A stretch of 64,000 nucleotides of DNA from Scylla paramamosain (lineage: Eukaryota; Arthropoda; Malacostraca; Decapoda; Portunidae): the NCBI RefSeq assembly GCF_035594125.1, contig NC_087181.1, forward strand, positions 9,927,317 through 9,991,316, given 5' to 3'. Positions 43,368 to 58,210 of the stretch are shown one piece after another; the stretch's first letter is position 1, and each line of letters opens with the position of its first letter. The position numbers were made by a program, and so were the translations under genes. Under the pieces are notes generated by a model, which worked only from the letters and a program-made list of their open reading frames with translations, made no database searches and was not told where the DNA came from.

Positions 43368-45250
43368 GCGGGAACCGAATATAAATCCAAAGCTTTGAAT
43401 CTTTGGAAATAATCCAGATGTTCCATGCCTTGAATATTCTTTGTTCACTGTCTCTGAACAGATTCCAGCAGCCTTTAATCTGTAATATACTCGTATCCCA
43501 AATTCCATAGAGGTGAACAGTATTCCAGTAGGGGTCGTAAGTGTGCTATATAAATAGGAATGAGAAAAGATGCCTCTTGATTAATAGTAGATTTAAGTAA
43601 GTTTTGAGCTGTGCCACCTGCTTTCTGATTGATATTAACTATATGCTGATGAAATTTAAGAGATGAGTCTATAGTTACTCCCAAGGTCAGTTGCTGAATT
43701 CTTAACTGGAATTGGGGTGTCATTCATATAGTGTGAGCTAGAGACTGGTAAAGTTGACCATTCCACACACTGTCTACTGAATCGTAATACTACACATTTA
43801 TTGGTATTCATGAACAATCTCCAAGAGGATGTCACTTTATGAAGAAGAGTAATATCTGTTTTACATGTAGCCATATCTTGCACAAGAGAATGTGGAGAGT
43901 TTGTGTTAACTGTGATATATAATTTAAGGTCATCAGCAAAAATGTTTGTACTTGATTTGATATTAGTGAGAAAAGTAATGTATAAAAGAAAAAGCAATGG
44001 ACCAAGAACAGAGCCCTTGGCACCCCACTCACTACATCACAAGGATGACTCAGTTTATGATCCACTACCACATTCATCACTCTGTTCATCAAAAATTCTG
44101 TGATCCAGCCCAAAAGGTTGCCCGTGATACCCAGATCACTAATTTTGTCTAATAGAATACTGTGGCATACTGTGTCAAAAGCTTTGGAAAAATTAAAAAG
44201 AATTAGATCAACATTGCCACCTTAATCTTGTGCATAGGAGATACCATTGTACATTAATAAGAGTTGGTTCTCAATAGATCTTCTTGGGGATAAGCCAAAC
44301 TGGTCATTAAACATTAAGTCATTACTGGTGGTATAATCATAAATAATAATACAAAATACATTCAAGAGATTTTTGACAGACTTACATCAAAGATATAGGT
44401 CTATAGTTTAAAGGGTAGTGCCTAATCCCTTTTTTATAAATTGGAACAATCAAGGACCTCTTCCATATGAAAGGCAGGGAGCAGGAGTTATAAGAAACTT
44501 TGAAAATAAAGGATAAAGGATATGTGACTTCATCCATACATGATTTCAATAAGCATGGGTGAATCTCATCTGGCTCCATTGAAGATGAGACATCAAGAAC
44601 AGAGAGTACAGGCTTAAGTGAATCCACAGAATGCCCAATACTTCCATCAGAAATCTGGTGTGGCTCAGGATGATCAGGAACCTTTCAATTATGTAAAGTG
44701 GAAAATGCTGCAGCAAAAATTTTAGCCATGCCCTCAGTATCCTTAACAGCTTAAGTGGACCCACTCTAGGTTTACCTACATTCTTGTGGTATATATATGA
44801 ATGGAATATCTTTGTGTTGTGTGAGAGACTATCAAGCTTCATACTCCGTCTGTTTCTTAGTGACAAAATTTCTAAAATGATGATTAATATCTAGACAGTC
44901 TCAGTGCAGCAATAGCCTCATTAGAGTTTCTTTCTAATCAAGAACAGCTTAACTTATGTTGTGTCCATAATAACTCTCGCCTCCTCCTCAGTGATCATGG
45001 GGGTCAGGCATTCCATTTAGAAGATTTTGTATCTGCTTTTATTTCAGTGCTGGGAACATATTTATCAATCAAAGGCAATAGGATATTATAAAATCGAGAG
45101 AATGTGTCATCCATGTTGAGGTGAAAGAATTTTTAATCCCAGTCAATAGTAGACAGATGACTAGTAATCTTATTGTACTTACCCTTATGCCAAAGTCTGT
45201 GTCTGGCTGATTCTCAAGAACCTGAAATTATCTGAGAGATGTAACAACAC
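43368..45250 (-). mobile_element. Family D jockey-like LINE, decayed
   Basis: Minus-strand pieces in order: SKWNA...LRRRRELLWTQHKL linker, MEPDEIHPCLLKSC, SLIVPIYKKGIRHYPLNYRP (RT), GWITEFLMNRVMNVVVDHKL, NIFADDLKLYI (catalytic FADD box), HIVNINQKAGGTAQNLLKS, RPLLEYCSPLWN, and a last part matching QR-TKNI-GM--LDY--R. The end abuts the poly-A of the family A copy, so two LINEs lie tail to tail. Many stops. Confidence 0.78.
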
Positions 45251-45539
45251 TCAAACAACATCTAATTCTTTAGGTTGCCTCTTCTCTCAGTATCAGCCTC
45301 TAGTTTGTCACACATTTATTTTTTACTTGGTGGTGTTTCTTCAGTTCCCAGCCCCTCCAGTGTACCGTATTATATAATATTATGTTATCATGCATAGTTG
45401 CACACAAGCACATGGGTGGGGTGCATATTGACAATTGGTGTGTAGTATGATAGAAGTTGTTCCAAAATCCCATAGTGGAAGAGTATGGCATTACCATATA
45501 TTTTGTATGGATTTATTGTTATGGAAGTGACAGAAACAA

Positions 45540-45797
45540 AAACTGGTAAATTGCAAAGAAGTGAGAATGAAGTATTTAGTCAGATCTTTTGGTGCACCAA
45601 GCTATGCATCTGTGGCAACCTTGAGAGGAAAGGGAATTTCTGGCATGAGAGCAAGAATTAGGGAGGGACAGCTCAAATACCTAAGGTTCCTACTAGTGGG
45701 GGGAAATAACCTAGTGAGGAGGATAGCTGAGATGTTGGAGAGCAGGCAGAGGAGGTGGATGAAAGGGTTGGTAAATGGGCTGAGGAACTTATAGTAA
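45540..45797 (+). pseudogene. Unidentified ORF fragment, possibly LINE C-terminus
   Basis: A 77-codon frame (GISGMRARIREGQLKYLRFL and RRIAEMLESRQRRWMKGLVN) resembles the basic region after the RT in some LINEs, but the family could not be named. It is isolated, without a start context or splice sites that make sense. Confidence 0.3.
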
Positions 45798-46004
45798 TAA
45801 GAGAGAGCATAAGAAGTGAAAGGAAAGCATAAAAAAATGAAATGCAAGAAATGGATACACAGTCTTGGAGAAAAGAATTGAATGAAAAATAAAGTGTGAT
45901 AATATACAAAGAGGAGGAAGAAGACTGGAGGACAAGATGAAATGTACACTAATGACCAAGCATCAGAAATTCTTTTCAGATGTAGGACAACGACCTTAAG
46001 ACTA

Positions 46005-46709
46005 AGGTGGGATTCACATGAGCTACTTTTTATGGTCAGTGGCCACCACAAAAAATGGTTGCCAAGAAAAATGGTGAGTAGGAGTGCCGTGCACACAAGC
46101 CACTTGGTAGCAGCCACAAATGAGATCAGTGTTATTTTGGATCTCTTGGGAAAAGCAGCTGTCTGTACTCTCTTTGTGAAGATGAAATGCAAAAAGCACA
46201 AAAAGTACTGGGTGCACCAGTAGTTAGTAACAGACTACTGCATGGAGCATTCCACACATTATTTTCTTTAATATTCTTATCACTGTATTCCTTCAGATTC
46301 ATATCATAAAGTGGTGGTCTCTTCTCCACCTCTGTGATCAACATTTCACAACAAACAACTCTAACCAATCTTCCCACTCAAGGAAAGGAGTACTTCATGC
46401 TGTGACAGACAGGAGAAGACAACATGAAGGCAGCGGGAGGCATGGTGGCGGTAACTGATAGTGGCTTGTCTGTATACTGCCATTTCTGCCATTTGAAATA
46501 ATGGTTTCTATCGATGGCCACTGTGGCCAGCCACAGTGATCAGAAAAATAGCTCTGCCTGCCACAACTCTCAGCTTTTTTATGGCTGCCACAAAAAAAAA
46601 AAAAAAGTGGCCCATGTGAATGGTCATATTGATGTGTGTTCTATATTTGACATTTTTTTTGTGTGTGGTGGCCACTGACCACAAGAAGTGGCTCATGTGA
46701 ATCCAGCCT
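46005..46709. mobile_element. MITE-like element with ~50-bp terminal inverted repeats
   Basis: The left end AGGTGGGATTCACATGAGCT continues to GGTCAGTGGCCACCAC. The right end inverted reads AGGCTGGATTCACATGAGCC and also reaches GGTCAGTGGCCACCAC. The interior is rich in GTGGCCAC-type palindromes (for example near 46515-46530). No transposase; superfamily not assigned. Confidence 0.75.
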
Positions 46710-46751
46710 AAATGATAGGAAAAGATTCAGAAATGAGAAAGTGAAATGTAG

Positions 46752-46887
46752 GCTATGTGGAGATGAAAATGAAAATTGGTAATTCTTTATTATAGGTCCA
46801 TCCCCCCATCCTTCCTTGCATGCCCCATCCTTTCTTGCATGCTATGTGGAGATGAAAATGAAAATTGGTAATTCTTTATTATAGGTC
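46752..46887. repeat. 47-bp direct repeat, 89 bp apart
   Basis: GCTATGTGGAGATGAAAATG through TTATTATAGGTC occurs at 46752-46798 and exactly again at 46841-46887. Confidence 0.93.
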
Positions 46888-46939
46888 TAAGGATGAGAAA
46901 GTCTAAGGATGAGACCATAATTTGAAAACTGGGGAAATT

Positions 46940-47290
46940 TCTAGCATAACCTAACTTTACCTAACCTAACCAGGGGGTTTGCTCCCCTTCTGGATCTCCC
47001 CCTCAAGGACACTAACATTACCCAACTTAACCCAACCTAAATTGTGGGGCTTTGCCCTCTATCCATGGACCACCTACTAAGGATAACTTAACCTTGCCAT
47101 GGGGGCTTTGCCCACCCTTGATTCCCCTGTAATGACACTAATGTGACCCAGTCTTACCTAACCTATCCTAACCTAAAAAGGGAGGGTTGCCCCCTAACCT
47201 AACCTAACCTAACCTGATCTTACTTAATCTATCCTAACCTGAAAGAAGGGGCTTTGCTCCCCTGGACTTCCCCTTAAGGACCTCACCTAA
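46940..47290. repeat. Degenerate TTAGG-like array with higher-order repeat
   Basis: Runs of CCTAACCTAACC alternate with a spacer resembling GGGGCTTTGCTCCCCTGGA and CCCCTTAAGGACACTAA, repeated about five times with a period near 65-75 bp. CCTAA is the complement of the arthropod telomere unit TTAGG. A related single block lies at 24525-24610. Confidence 0.75.
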
Positions 47291-47693
<403 letters not shown>

Positions 47694-48022
47694 GATGTGA
47701 CACCTTCACCCCCATAACCCCATCCTATAGGAAGCAGGATGGGAGGGATGAGGACATACCACCCTGGTACATAAAGTGGTGTCATCAGTGGGCACCTGGT
47801 ACACCAGAATCCTGTGATTGCAATCAGATTGCCTCCATACTCCTCTGGGCATCCCACTAATAATGAAGACCATCCCTTGCCTGTGCATTGATGAGTGGAT
47901 GAGCATCACATGGGAATTGAAAAGCATCACCTGCTGCTATTGTCTTTCAAGTTGTTTGGTCAAGTTGGTTCTCACAGTTTCTCACTTTCAGGGCATTGCT
48001 TGTCTATACTTGTCCAGGAAGT

Positions 48023-48129
48023 ATGAGTGAGGAGGTGGAGGAACATGGTATCAGGATTAACATTAAGGGCACCTTCCATGCCCCCAAGAAGAATGAAGTC
48101 ATGTACAACTCTGAGATGGTTGTCAATAG
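48023..48129 (+). CDS. TRMT1L: TRMT1L first recognised coding exon
   Basis: Starts MSEEVEEHGIRINIKGTFHA and ends MVVNR with a split Arg codon before GTGAGG. The frame is open for another 10 codons upstream to a possible acceptor (TTTCAG at 47986-47991), so the ATG at 48023 could be internal. Confidence 0.75.
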
Positions 48130-51100
48130 GTGAGGGGTCTCTGCTGTCCATTGCTTTACTGTGTAGTGAAGATTTAATGAAATCTTTTTTTATTTTTCTG
48201 TACATCATCATTTCAGAAATTGTCTTGATAACATATCTTCTTATAGATATAATCATAACCTTTCCCTACTGAGCAGGGTAATGTTTATTGATGATAAAGA
48301 AAGTTTTACATTTGCTTCAGGAAATCATTGATTGATTGATTACATATAGCTAGGTGCTGTTGCTGTAGAGTGTGGTAATTATTAATATAATTATTTATTT
48401 AATTTTTTAGAGTATAGTAATATTATGAAATAAAAATGTGTGTTTTGGCAGGTCACTGGTGCTGTGTGCTTTGGCAGCTTACTATGAGTCAGGCTTGTGC
48501 ACCAACAGCCAAGTGAGATGTCTGGATGCTCTCGGGGCCACGGGTGTCTCGGGGTTGGCTTGGGCTAAACATTTTCCAAAGGTGGTTGATTTGTGAAATC
48601 AAGTTTGTGAATGATATTTAGTTTTATGTACATTTTGATTCACTTTCTTCTCCCATCGTTACATCCATCCAGTTCTTGTTTCTTGGATTGCCTAGATTAT
48701 ATTTTCTTGATTGCTTGTTTTATGTCATGAATATCCTATATTGCATTCTTCCCATATGTTGCTTGTATCGATAGCTTGTACATCATGCAGTTGGAGAACA
48801 TAGAGTAGCTACCTGTTCTGTATTGATAATGTGGGGTTCACAACACTTTTTTCTACATAGGTTGATGTTGTGATCAATGACCAGTCTCCTGCTGCCACCG
48901 AGAGGATCACCAGCAATGCTGCCACCAACAACCTTCAAGTCAACATCACCTCAGAAGATGTCAGTGTTCTGCTGCACCAGAGACCCTTTGACTTTGTGTA
49001 AGTGTGGCTGAGTCCTGTGGACCAGATGGGTCTCTCCATAGTGGAAGGAAGGGGAATGGTATTGTGTGGGAGGCCTTGTCCTGCTATACAATTTGTTGCT
49101 AGCTCAAGGCATAAAAGAGCAAAGTAAATAGTGATGGTTCCAACAGGTTCTTGGACTGCTATGGGTCATCTGTGCACTATCTTGATGCAGCATTCCGCAA
49201 TGCTCCCAAACACAGCATGCTAGCCATCACCTCCACTGATGACTCAGCCTTGTATGGCAAGGCAACTGATGTGACCCTAAGGAACTATGGCGGTTATGTG
49301 GTGAAGACATCATATGCCAAAGAACTGGCAGCTCGGCTGGTTCTTGGCAGCGTTGTGAGGTGAGGGTCAGTGGTCCTGCTCCTGCTACTGTGGGCTTGGT
49401 GTGGAAAGCATTGACCTCCATTGTTGATGGCTGAGTCTGTCTGGATTAATTTGGCACATGGGGCATGCTTAATATTACAATGCTTGCTTTCATGCATATA
49501 GTAGTATTTCTTTATCAAATACCTTTTGTCACTAATAATGACTCCACTTCTTTTGTGCACCACTTGTTATTGCTGTTAGATGATCTCAACCTAATTTGTG
49601 TCCATCCAGATTCCCTTGTGGCATATTGTTCACTTCATCCTTACAATCCTGCAGCACTACTCATGCTGAGTACTAGATGCATGATTTCCTTATGCTTATC
49701 AGAGATAGAATTTATAATACATTGGTTAACCTTTATGAATAAATTACTTTCTTTCCTGTTATTCTTTTTGTAGTTGCAGACAAAATATGTAGATAAAGTA
49801 AACCCTGCCTCAGTCAGATTAACTAGGAGGAACGCCAATCCAAGATATCCAAAAATCTGAGTTATTGGTGGAAAACTAGATGTAACCTTAGAAGCCATTG
49901 TGAAGGCCAGCACACACAGCATGAGTCAGGCAGGAACACCAGATGTATGTGACGCAGCAGGACAGAGGCCATACACAGAGTGGCTAGTGTTTCCAGTGCA
50001 CATATTATTGTAAACACAGGGTGGTTATGTATTATACACTGTATAGGGGAAAAATGAATATTTGATATTTAAACTATGCATTTGATATTTAATATTTAAT
50101 ATTTAAATGCATATCCATTTTTCTGGTGTGCATCTTGAACATTGACTGCATCACAGCATCCCCCACGCTCACCTCTTTCAGCTGCACCATGCACCTCACC
50201 ACATCCCCCACACTTGCCCCTTTCATTGGCACCATGCACCTCACCATGTCCCCTGTATTGGTTGATAATCCGAGATATCTGACACTTATCTGAGGGCACA
50301 AAAGTGTTTGACTTATCTGATATCCAAGATATTCAGTTCTGACTTAGGCAGGGTTTAGTGTACTCTGTTTAAGTAGTGAATGTGTAGCTTTTTTTGGTCA
50401 TTATTATGTCAAAATGACTCACAATCACTAGTCACTCTTGTATTCACCAGAGCTGCAGCCAAGAGCAACAAGGGTGTGGAGGTGGTGTGCTGTGTTGCCC
50501 TCAAAAGCTTCATCACAGTTATGGTGCGAGTCTTGAGGGGACCAGCAGCTGCCAACACATGCGTTCGCAAAATTCGACGCGTTATACACTGTTGTGTTTG
50601 TGAGGACCGCGCCTTCTATCCTGAGACAGTGTATCCTCTTGGTGAGTGTCTTACAGCAGAGCCTTACTCTTCCTGCTCCTGAGGCACAGCTCAAGTAACT
50701 AATGAATAAGCTTTACTCTGTTTCCTTTTCCTGCTTCTTAGAATTAAATGGTACCTATTTATAAGAGAGAGAGAGAGAGAGAGAGAGAGAAATTTTTTTG
50801 GATGAGTGTAGTAGAAACATCTAAAAATTAAATTGTTTCTTTGCAAAAGTTATCTTGCATGCCTCATGAACAAAATTTTTATTTATTTATTTATTTATTA
50901 TTTTTTTTCCTCAGAAGAGCCATATTCTCTGTTGTCTTGTGATTGTCGAAGCAAGAGTGCCGGGAAACTGGCAGTGGAGCTTGGGCCTGTGTGGTGTGAT
51001 GAGATATTTGATGCCAACTTCTGCCAGGCAATGCTGACACAGGCAAACAACCTACAGCTTTCTCACAAAGTAATCAGCCTTCTACAGGTGAGATGGACCA

Positions 51101-52132
51101 GGCAAACTAATGTTTTATATTGAAATAGATGGTATTTCTGATTAAAATATAAATTTATGACTTTAAATGATAGTGGATTCTTCTTTGGTCAAATATTAAT
51201 CCTTCTATATAGTTTTGGGCATCACAACCCCTCTCTTTAATCCTTCTGTCTGATTACTAAATGCCCTCTATGCAGGACAGTTTTATGAGGATGTAAATTG
51301 CCCTGATGTTGTGGCTCACTGTTAATTTTGAAAAAGACATTAGACAGAATCACATCATAGCTGTAGAACAAGTACTGCTTCTAGACTCAATGTACATATA
51401 GTTTTTATAGTTTCTTCTTTTGTACAAGTGGGAAATTTATGGTCATGGAAAAGCAGAATATCCCCAAACAGGAAGTGATGACATCCTTGCTATATCCAAC
51501 AGACAATAGTAAGTGAAGGCAAGTGTAAAGGAGAACCTGGACCTGATGAGAGTGTGGGAGGAGACAAAGAGAATACAGTGAGTGGGATGGCTGAACACAC
51601 CTCTGCACAGACAGAAAAAGAGGAAGATGATGAGGAGGGAGAGGAGGAAGAGAAGGAAGGGTCACAACACCAGCCTTGCCATTCATTGGAAGAGGACAAT
51701 GATGGGGAGAGATCACCTAAAAGAATGAAGATGGATCACCCAAGATTAAAATCTCCGGCATTCTATTTCAATCTCCACCGTCACTCACCCAAAGGTAAGT
51801 TCTGATTGTTGTTGAGCATAATGTCCAGGAAGAATTGCTGCTCCTGGTCACTCTTTTGAAGGCTGTGCAGAGGTACTCTACTAGATATAGACAGAAGTTA
51901 ACTTTGTGTGTTCTACAGTGACTGCTGATAAAGTGAAGCCTGCTGTCCTGAGTCACCTTTCCCATATTGTGCAGGCCATGACCTGGGCAAGATCAACAGG
52001 GTGGTGGACTACTTGCAGCGGGCACACCACAAGGCCAGCCGCACCCACTTTGACCCTGAGGCCATCCGCACTGACTGCACCCTCAGGGAATTCACCCGAC
52101 TCCTGCTGGAGTTTTCTCAGACACAAAACTGA
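48023..52132 (+). CDS. TRMT1L: TRMT1L: TRM1-like tRNA (guanine-N2) dimethyltransferase
   Basis: Exons join 48023-48129, 48452-48581, 48861-48997, 49147-49359, 50451-50641, 50915-51087, 51503-51794 and 51975-52132. All are GT-AG and in frame, giving 466 aa from the first in-frame Met. The protein has a Rossmann methyltransferase fold with SAM motif I (LDALGATGVSGLAWAKHF), the motif II acidic end VVINDQSP, and the motif IV position FLDCYGSSVHYLDAAF. It continues TSTDDSALYGKA, AAAKSNKGVEVV, a zinc-binding-like CCVCED...CDC segment, an acidic low-complexity insert (51590-51660) and the C-terminal YFNLHRHSPKG and SRTHFDP blocks. These last match vertebrate TRMT1L (YYNIHRHSIKG, SRTHFDP) rather than TRMT1. 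TRM1 enzymes use SAM to make N2,N2-dimethylguanosine in tRNA; TRMT1L has been linked to tRNA-Tyr. The vertebrate N-terminal zinc-finger part is not seen, so an upstream exon may be missing; the frame is open upstream to 47992. Confidence 0.9.
48452..48581 (+). CDS. TRMT1L: TRMT1L exon: SAM-binding motif I
   Basis: 43 codons, SLVLCALAAYYESGLCTNSQ then VRCLDALGATGVSGLAWAKH. GATG is the glycine-rich SAM loop. Acceptor TTTGGCAG, donor AAG|GTGGTT. Confidence 0.88.
48861..48997 (+). CDS. TRMT1L: TRMT1L exon: SAM motif II
   Basis: VDVVINDQSPAATERITSNA onward to LLHQRPFDFV. The acidic Asp in VINDQSP corresponds to the TRM1 NDAS position that contacts SAM. Confidence 0.88.
49147..49359 (+). CDS. TRMT1L: TRMT1L exon: catalytic motif IV
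   Basis: FLDCYGSSVHYLDAAFRNAP, then ITSTDDSALYGKATDVTLRN and SYAKELAARLVLGSVVR. The usual Asp-Pro of the TRM1 family is Asp-Cys here. Confidence 0.92.
50451..50641 (+). CDS. TRMT1L: TRMT1L exon: C-terminal catalytic lobe
   Basis: AAAKSNKGVEVVCCVALKSF, VRVLRGPAAANTCVRKIRRV and IHCCVCEDRAFYPE. It matches the human TRMT1L AAARCNKGIEVL and VVRVLRGPTSAD segments. Confidence 0.92.
50915..51087 (+). CDS. TRMT1L: TRMT1L exon: C-terminal lobe
   Basis: EEPYSLLSCDCRSKSAGKLA then VELGPVWCDEIFDANFCQAM; human TRMT1L has [20 protein letters not shown] and IELGPLW here. Confidence 0.92.
51503..51794 (+). CDS. TRMT1L: TRMT1L exon: acidic linker
   Basis: About 60 residues of Glu/Asp/Ser-rich low complexity (EKEEDDEEGEEEEKEGSQ) with a possible basic patch SPKRMKMDHPRLK, ending PAFYFNLHRHSPK, the TRMT1L-specific block. 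Confidence 0.88.
51975..52132 (+). CDS. TRMT1L: TRMT1L terminal exon
   Basis: GHDLGKINRVVDYLQRAHHK, SRTHFDPEAIRTDCTLREFT, then LLLEFSQTQN and TGA. The acceptor is TGTGCAG at 51974; a nearer-looking TTCTACAG at 51919 gives the wrong frame. Confidence 0.9.
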
Positions 52133-52307
52133 GTCTCTCACCCATGGCTCCTGTTGTATGTATTTTTCATTTGCAGCCTTTTCTCATGTCAATTCAAATC
52201 TTGCCCATAAACTAGACAAGTGAAAGTGTTTTGAATTTCTATTCATAGTTTAGGAGAATAAGGATTTTTTAACACTGTACATTATTTACTATAAGGATAT
52301 TTTTGTG

Positions 52308-52313
52308 AATAAA
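52308..52313 (+). terminator. TRMT1L: TRMT1L polyadenylation signal
   Basis: AATAAA 176 bp after the stop codon. Confidence 0.7.
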
Positions 52314-54018
52314 AGAAAAAAGCTGAAACTGAAGTCTCAATATTAAAAATACCTGTTGTGTGGCTCAGTGTATTCAGAACAAAGGCATCCACAAAAAGTA
52401 CCAAAAAGTACATGAAGGCAAAATACAGTATGGACAATATAGAAAAACCTAATGTTGGTGTGTGAGGACAAAACCAGAAGGATCTTAGACCACCTGTGAA
52501 CTTGAAGCAGCAGGAATATAATGCAAAGAAGCTTATAGTGGTAACTATGTGTTTAAAAAAAAGGAACAAATGAAGATCCCCTGAGCAACAAGTACACAGG
52601 GTTTTCTTTGTTAAACTGCTGTTTCTTTGTACAGAGTTCTTTGAACATATTTTCAAGCTCATTGCAACTGCTAGGTGAAGGATCCAAGCACTTGAGGTGA
52701 GTTCCTTTAGAAAGACCAGTGGTGAGCAAAGAAAGGATGGTGAAATCAATGCAAATTGATTAAAAGACATTAGGTATGTAAAGAAATTAAATATGTAATG
52801 TTTGAGGAAACTAAGTGTAGTGCTATGACATGGTGTAGCCATGGGGAAAAATGGTTGAAAGTGAAATGACAGAGTGTAGATGTCATGAGTATGGAAGATG
52901 TGGTGGATACATGGGAAGACCACCATTAGTGAAATGAAGGACAGTGCTGGAATATATAAGAGAATGGGATGAAAGGATTAGAGTCTGGACAGGAATAAAT
53001 GGAGATTTTTCTGCTATAGCCATTCCTTGGGGGAGACAGTTACAAACAGATGGATAGATTAGTTAATATTCTGACAGAAGGGACAGTAATTTCCTTCCAC
53101 AAGGATTTATCTGCCAGATCTGTGCCGAAGGAACGTGTTACAAAGGAACAGCAGTTGTATAAATGAATAAATGAAAGATTGCCTGTGTAATATTGGCTTG
53201 AGAGTGACTACCCTTGCATAATTGGTCTGTATTTATAATGCATTTGATAAGGAACTCTATAGTATTATCCTTTCCAGGACCTGTGACTTCTGTGTCAACT
53301 TATTGATGGACACTTGGTCAAGGAACATTAGTATACTTGGTGATGAACATTCCATCACTGGCATGTGACAGTTGTTGGTGTCAGGAGATGCAGAACAGTA
53401 ATGGCCACAACTCCCTGACTTGCTCCCTCTTGCACTTAACCCTGCAGCCTTGTTGCAATGAAAAAGTGTCTAAATCATTGATGTTTTATTTGGTAGTACA
53501 GCAGATTTACTGTTGTTTGTGACAGTAATGTATACAATATGAAAGAACACTTAAGGTATTTAGAAAACAGTTTTGACTCATTTTTTTGCTTTTATATATA
53601 TTTTCTACCCTTTACCCAGATATAAATAAAGAATTACTATTTGCATTTCAACAGTGAAGCCAGCACAGCGCAATATTGACTCAAGGTGGGCATCTGAATC
53701 TTCTATTAGTAAATCTGGTCATGTAACTAATGACACAATTGAAGTGGAATTTCACAAGTATAAATTTTCAATATGGTATTGACGATGACATTCAGGAAAT
53801 ATGATACACAAGCTTCATGATCAATGCAGGCAAGCAAAATGCACTGATATCTAAGAACCCACTTCTTAGCTACAATTGAACACCCATCAAAATATATGGT
53901 TCCTCATACACAGATTTACAGATTAGATAAAAAAAATAAAAATGCTATTTGCATATTATTTATAAAAGTGTATTAGTGAGTACACTTGAATCCAATCCTA
54001 CAGTCAAAAAGCTTCAGG

Positions 54019-54102
<84 letters not shown>

Positions 54103-54979
54103 GGACAGATTTTAGAAGGTTTGACAACTGGCAATCAGATCTTCCACACTATTTGGCAATTTTCTACATTAACCATAAAACAGCCATTATGAAGCATGTT
54201 AGAACGAAATAGGTCAACTTAAAAACACAATTGCATTGGTACACTTCTCACGGTTCTAATATTATAAAATCAGAGGGAAATTATCCTACAGAGAACAGTA
54301 ATGCAGTGACTATACAGTGGAGTAGATCATGTCTCATTGGCCCTCTTTCATGATATACTGGGCAGCCACCACCACCACCACCACCACCACCTCACACACC
54401 TGATCACACTCTGCACATGTTACACATGCTCTCAGTGCTAGACCCAATCCTCAGACCAAAACAAGCAAGCAGTAGTGAGAATCTGATTATGGTGATGAGG
54501 CACAGGAGCACTGACTGAGCATCTTGATGCTAGCACTAATATCATCAGCTGGAAGTGCCCAAATCTCACCCAACTTGGTATTATTCCGGTGCGCCTTGTT
54601 TATGTGGGACCTGTTTTGATCCTCCCTACGCCTCACACAGATGGGTTGCTGGGTTCCAATATTCTAAAATTATACTAATACATTTGTTAAAAGATATAAG
54701 ATATAATAAAACATCAGCTAGATAACAAGTCTGACATACTATCAAAACATTAATGGCAGCAGTACAGTACATTCCCAGCTTGATACACAGTGAAGGGAGG
54801 GAGCGGTGCACACTTGGCCACAACACAGGGTCAGTTCCCCAGCAAGGGGGTCAGTCACTCTTTGCACACTGTCATAGCACATAGATGTCAGAAGTTGGTG
54901 CAGACGCCACAATGCACTGGCGGTCGATGTAGCATACAACACAGATGCACGCAGGATATCACACAATGACGCCACACGC
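52314..54979. other. Intergenic or 3' UTR region between convergent TRMT1L and reticulon genes
   Basis: Holds an (AAT)n repeat at 54021-54102 and a (CAC)n run near 54367-54391. The part near 54 kb is probably the reticulon 3' UTR, and a minus-strand AATAAA lies at about 53484-53489. A 214-codon minus frame at 52282-52926 has no recognisable domain. Confidence 0.5.
54021..54102. repeat. (AAT)n trinucleotide microsatellite
   Basis: About 27 units of AAT/ATA in the presumed reticulon 3' UTR. Confidence 0.96.
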
Positions 54980-57790
<2,811 letters not shown>

Positions 57791-58205
57791 GTTAGATTAT
57801 GAGACTGTGAGTGACTACTCTTACAGTGATAGCAGCGTTATTCGGAGAGACGGAAGGGTGGAGTGGCAGACAGTAGGACAGGTGCGGCGGCGGCCAGGCC
57901 AGCGTGGTGAGAGTGTTTGAAGTGACGCAAGGCCACTCACTCGGCTACGGGGCAGACTCCCCACCCTCCCTCATCTTCCACGCTGGAGCCCACTCTCTCT
58001 CCACGTATACACACACACAGACACGCTCGTACTGCGTCAGACCGCCGCTCACCCGGCGCATCAAGAGCACTTCCATATTGTTATCCTTCTTGGACCCGAT
58101 CCCTTTTACTAATGCTTCATTAATGAACGATAAGGTTTCCGATGTCTTATTCAAACAACACGACGAGTGACGAGTGACAGCGTTCCTTTGCGATCCTGAA
58201 AGCTG

Positions 58206-58210
58206 ATTGG
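58206..58210 (-). promoter_or_regulatory. Candidate CCAAT box upstream of reticulon
   Basis: CCAAT in the minus orientation (ATTGG on +) within AGCCAATCAGCT, some 415 bp before the reticulon ATG. Suggestive only; no TATA box was found. Confidence 0.25.

Noticed and set aside
45602..46201. 199-codon minus-strand frame
   Set aside because: It overlaps the edge of the 46-kb MITE-like element and has no recognisable domain; composition-driven.
46940..47290. Relic telomere from a chromosome fusion
   Set aside because: TTAGG-like words are interspersed with a regular unrelated spacer, and a similar block exists at 24.5 kb; a dispersed repeat is simpler.
51906..52223. Alternative reading of the TRMT1L last exon (frame starting at 51906)
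   Set aside because: Using the TTCTACAG acceptor gives a frame without TRMT1L similarity, whereas the acceptor at 51974 restores GHDLGKINRVVDYL and SRTHFDP.
52282..52926. 214-codon minus-strand frame
   Set aside because: It is hydrophobic and Phe/Ser/Leu-rich as expected for the complement of purine-rich AT DNA. No domain, signal or splice context; it overlaps the TRMT1L polyadenylation signal.
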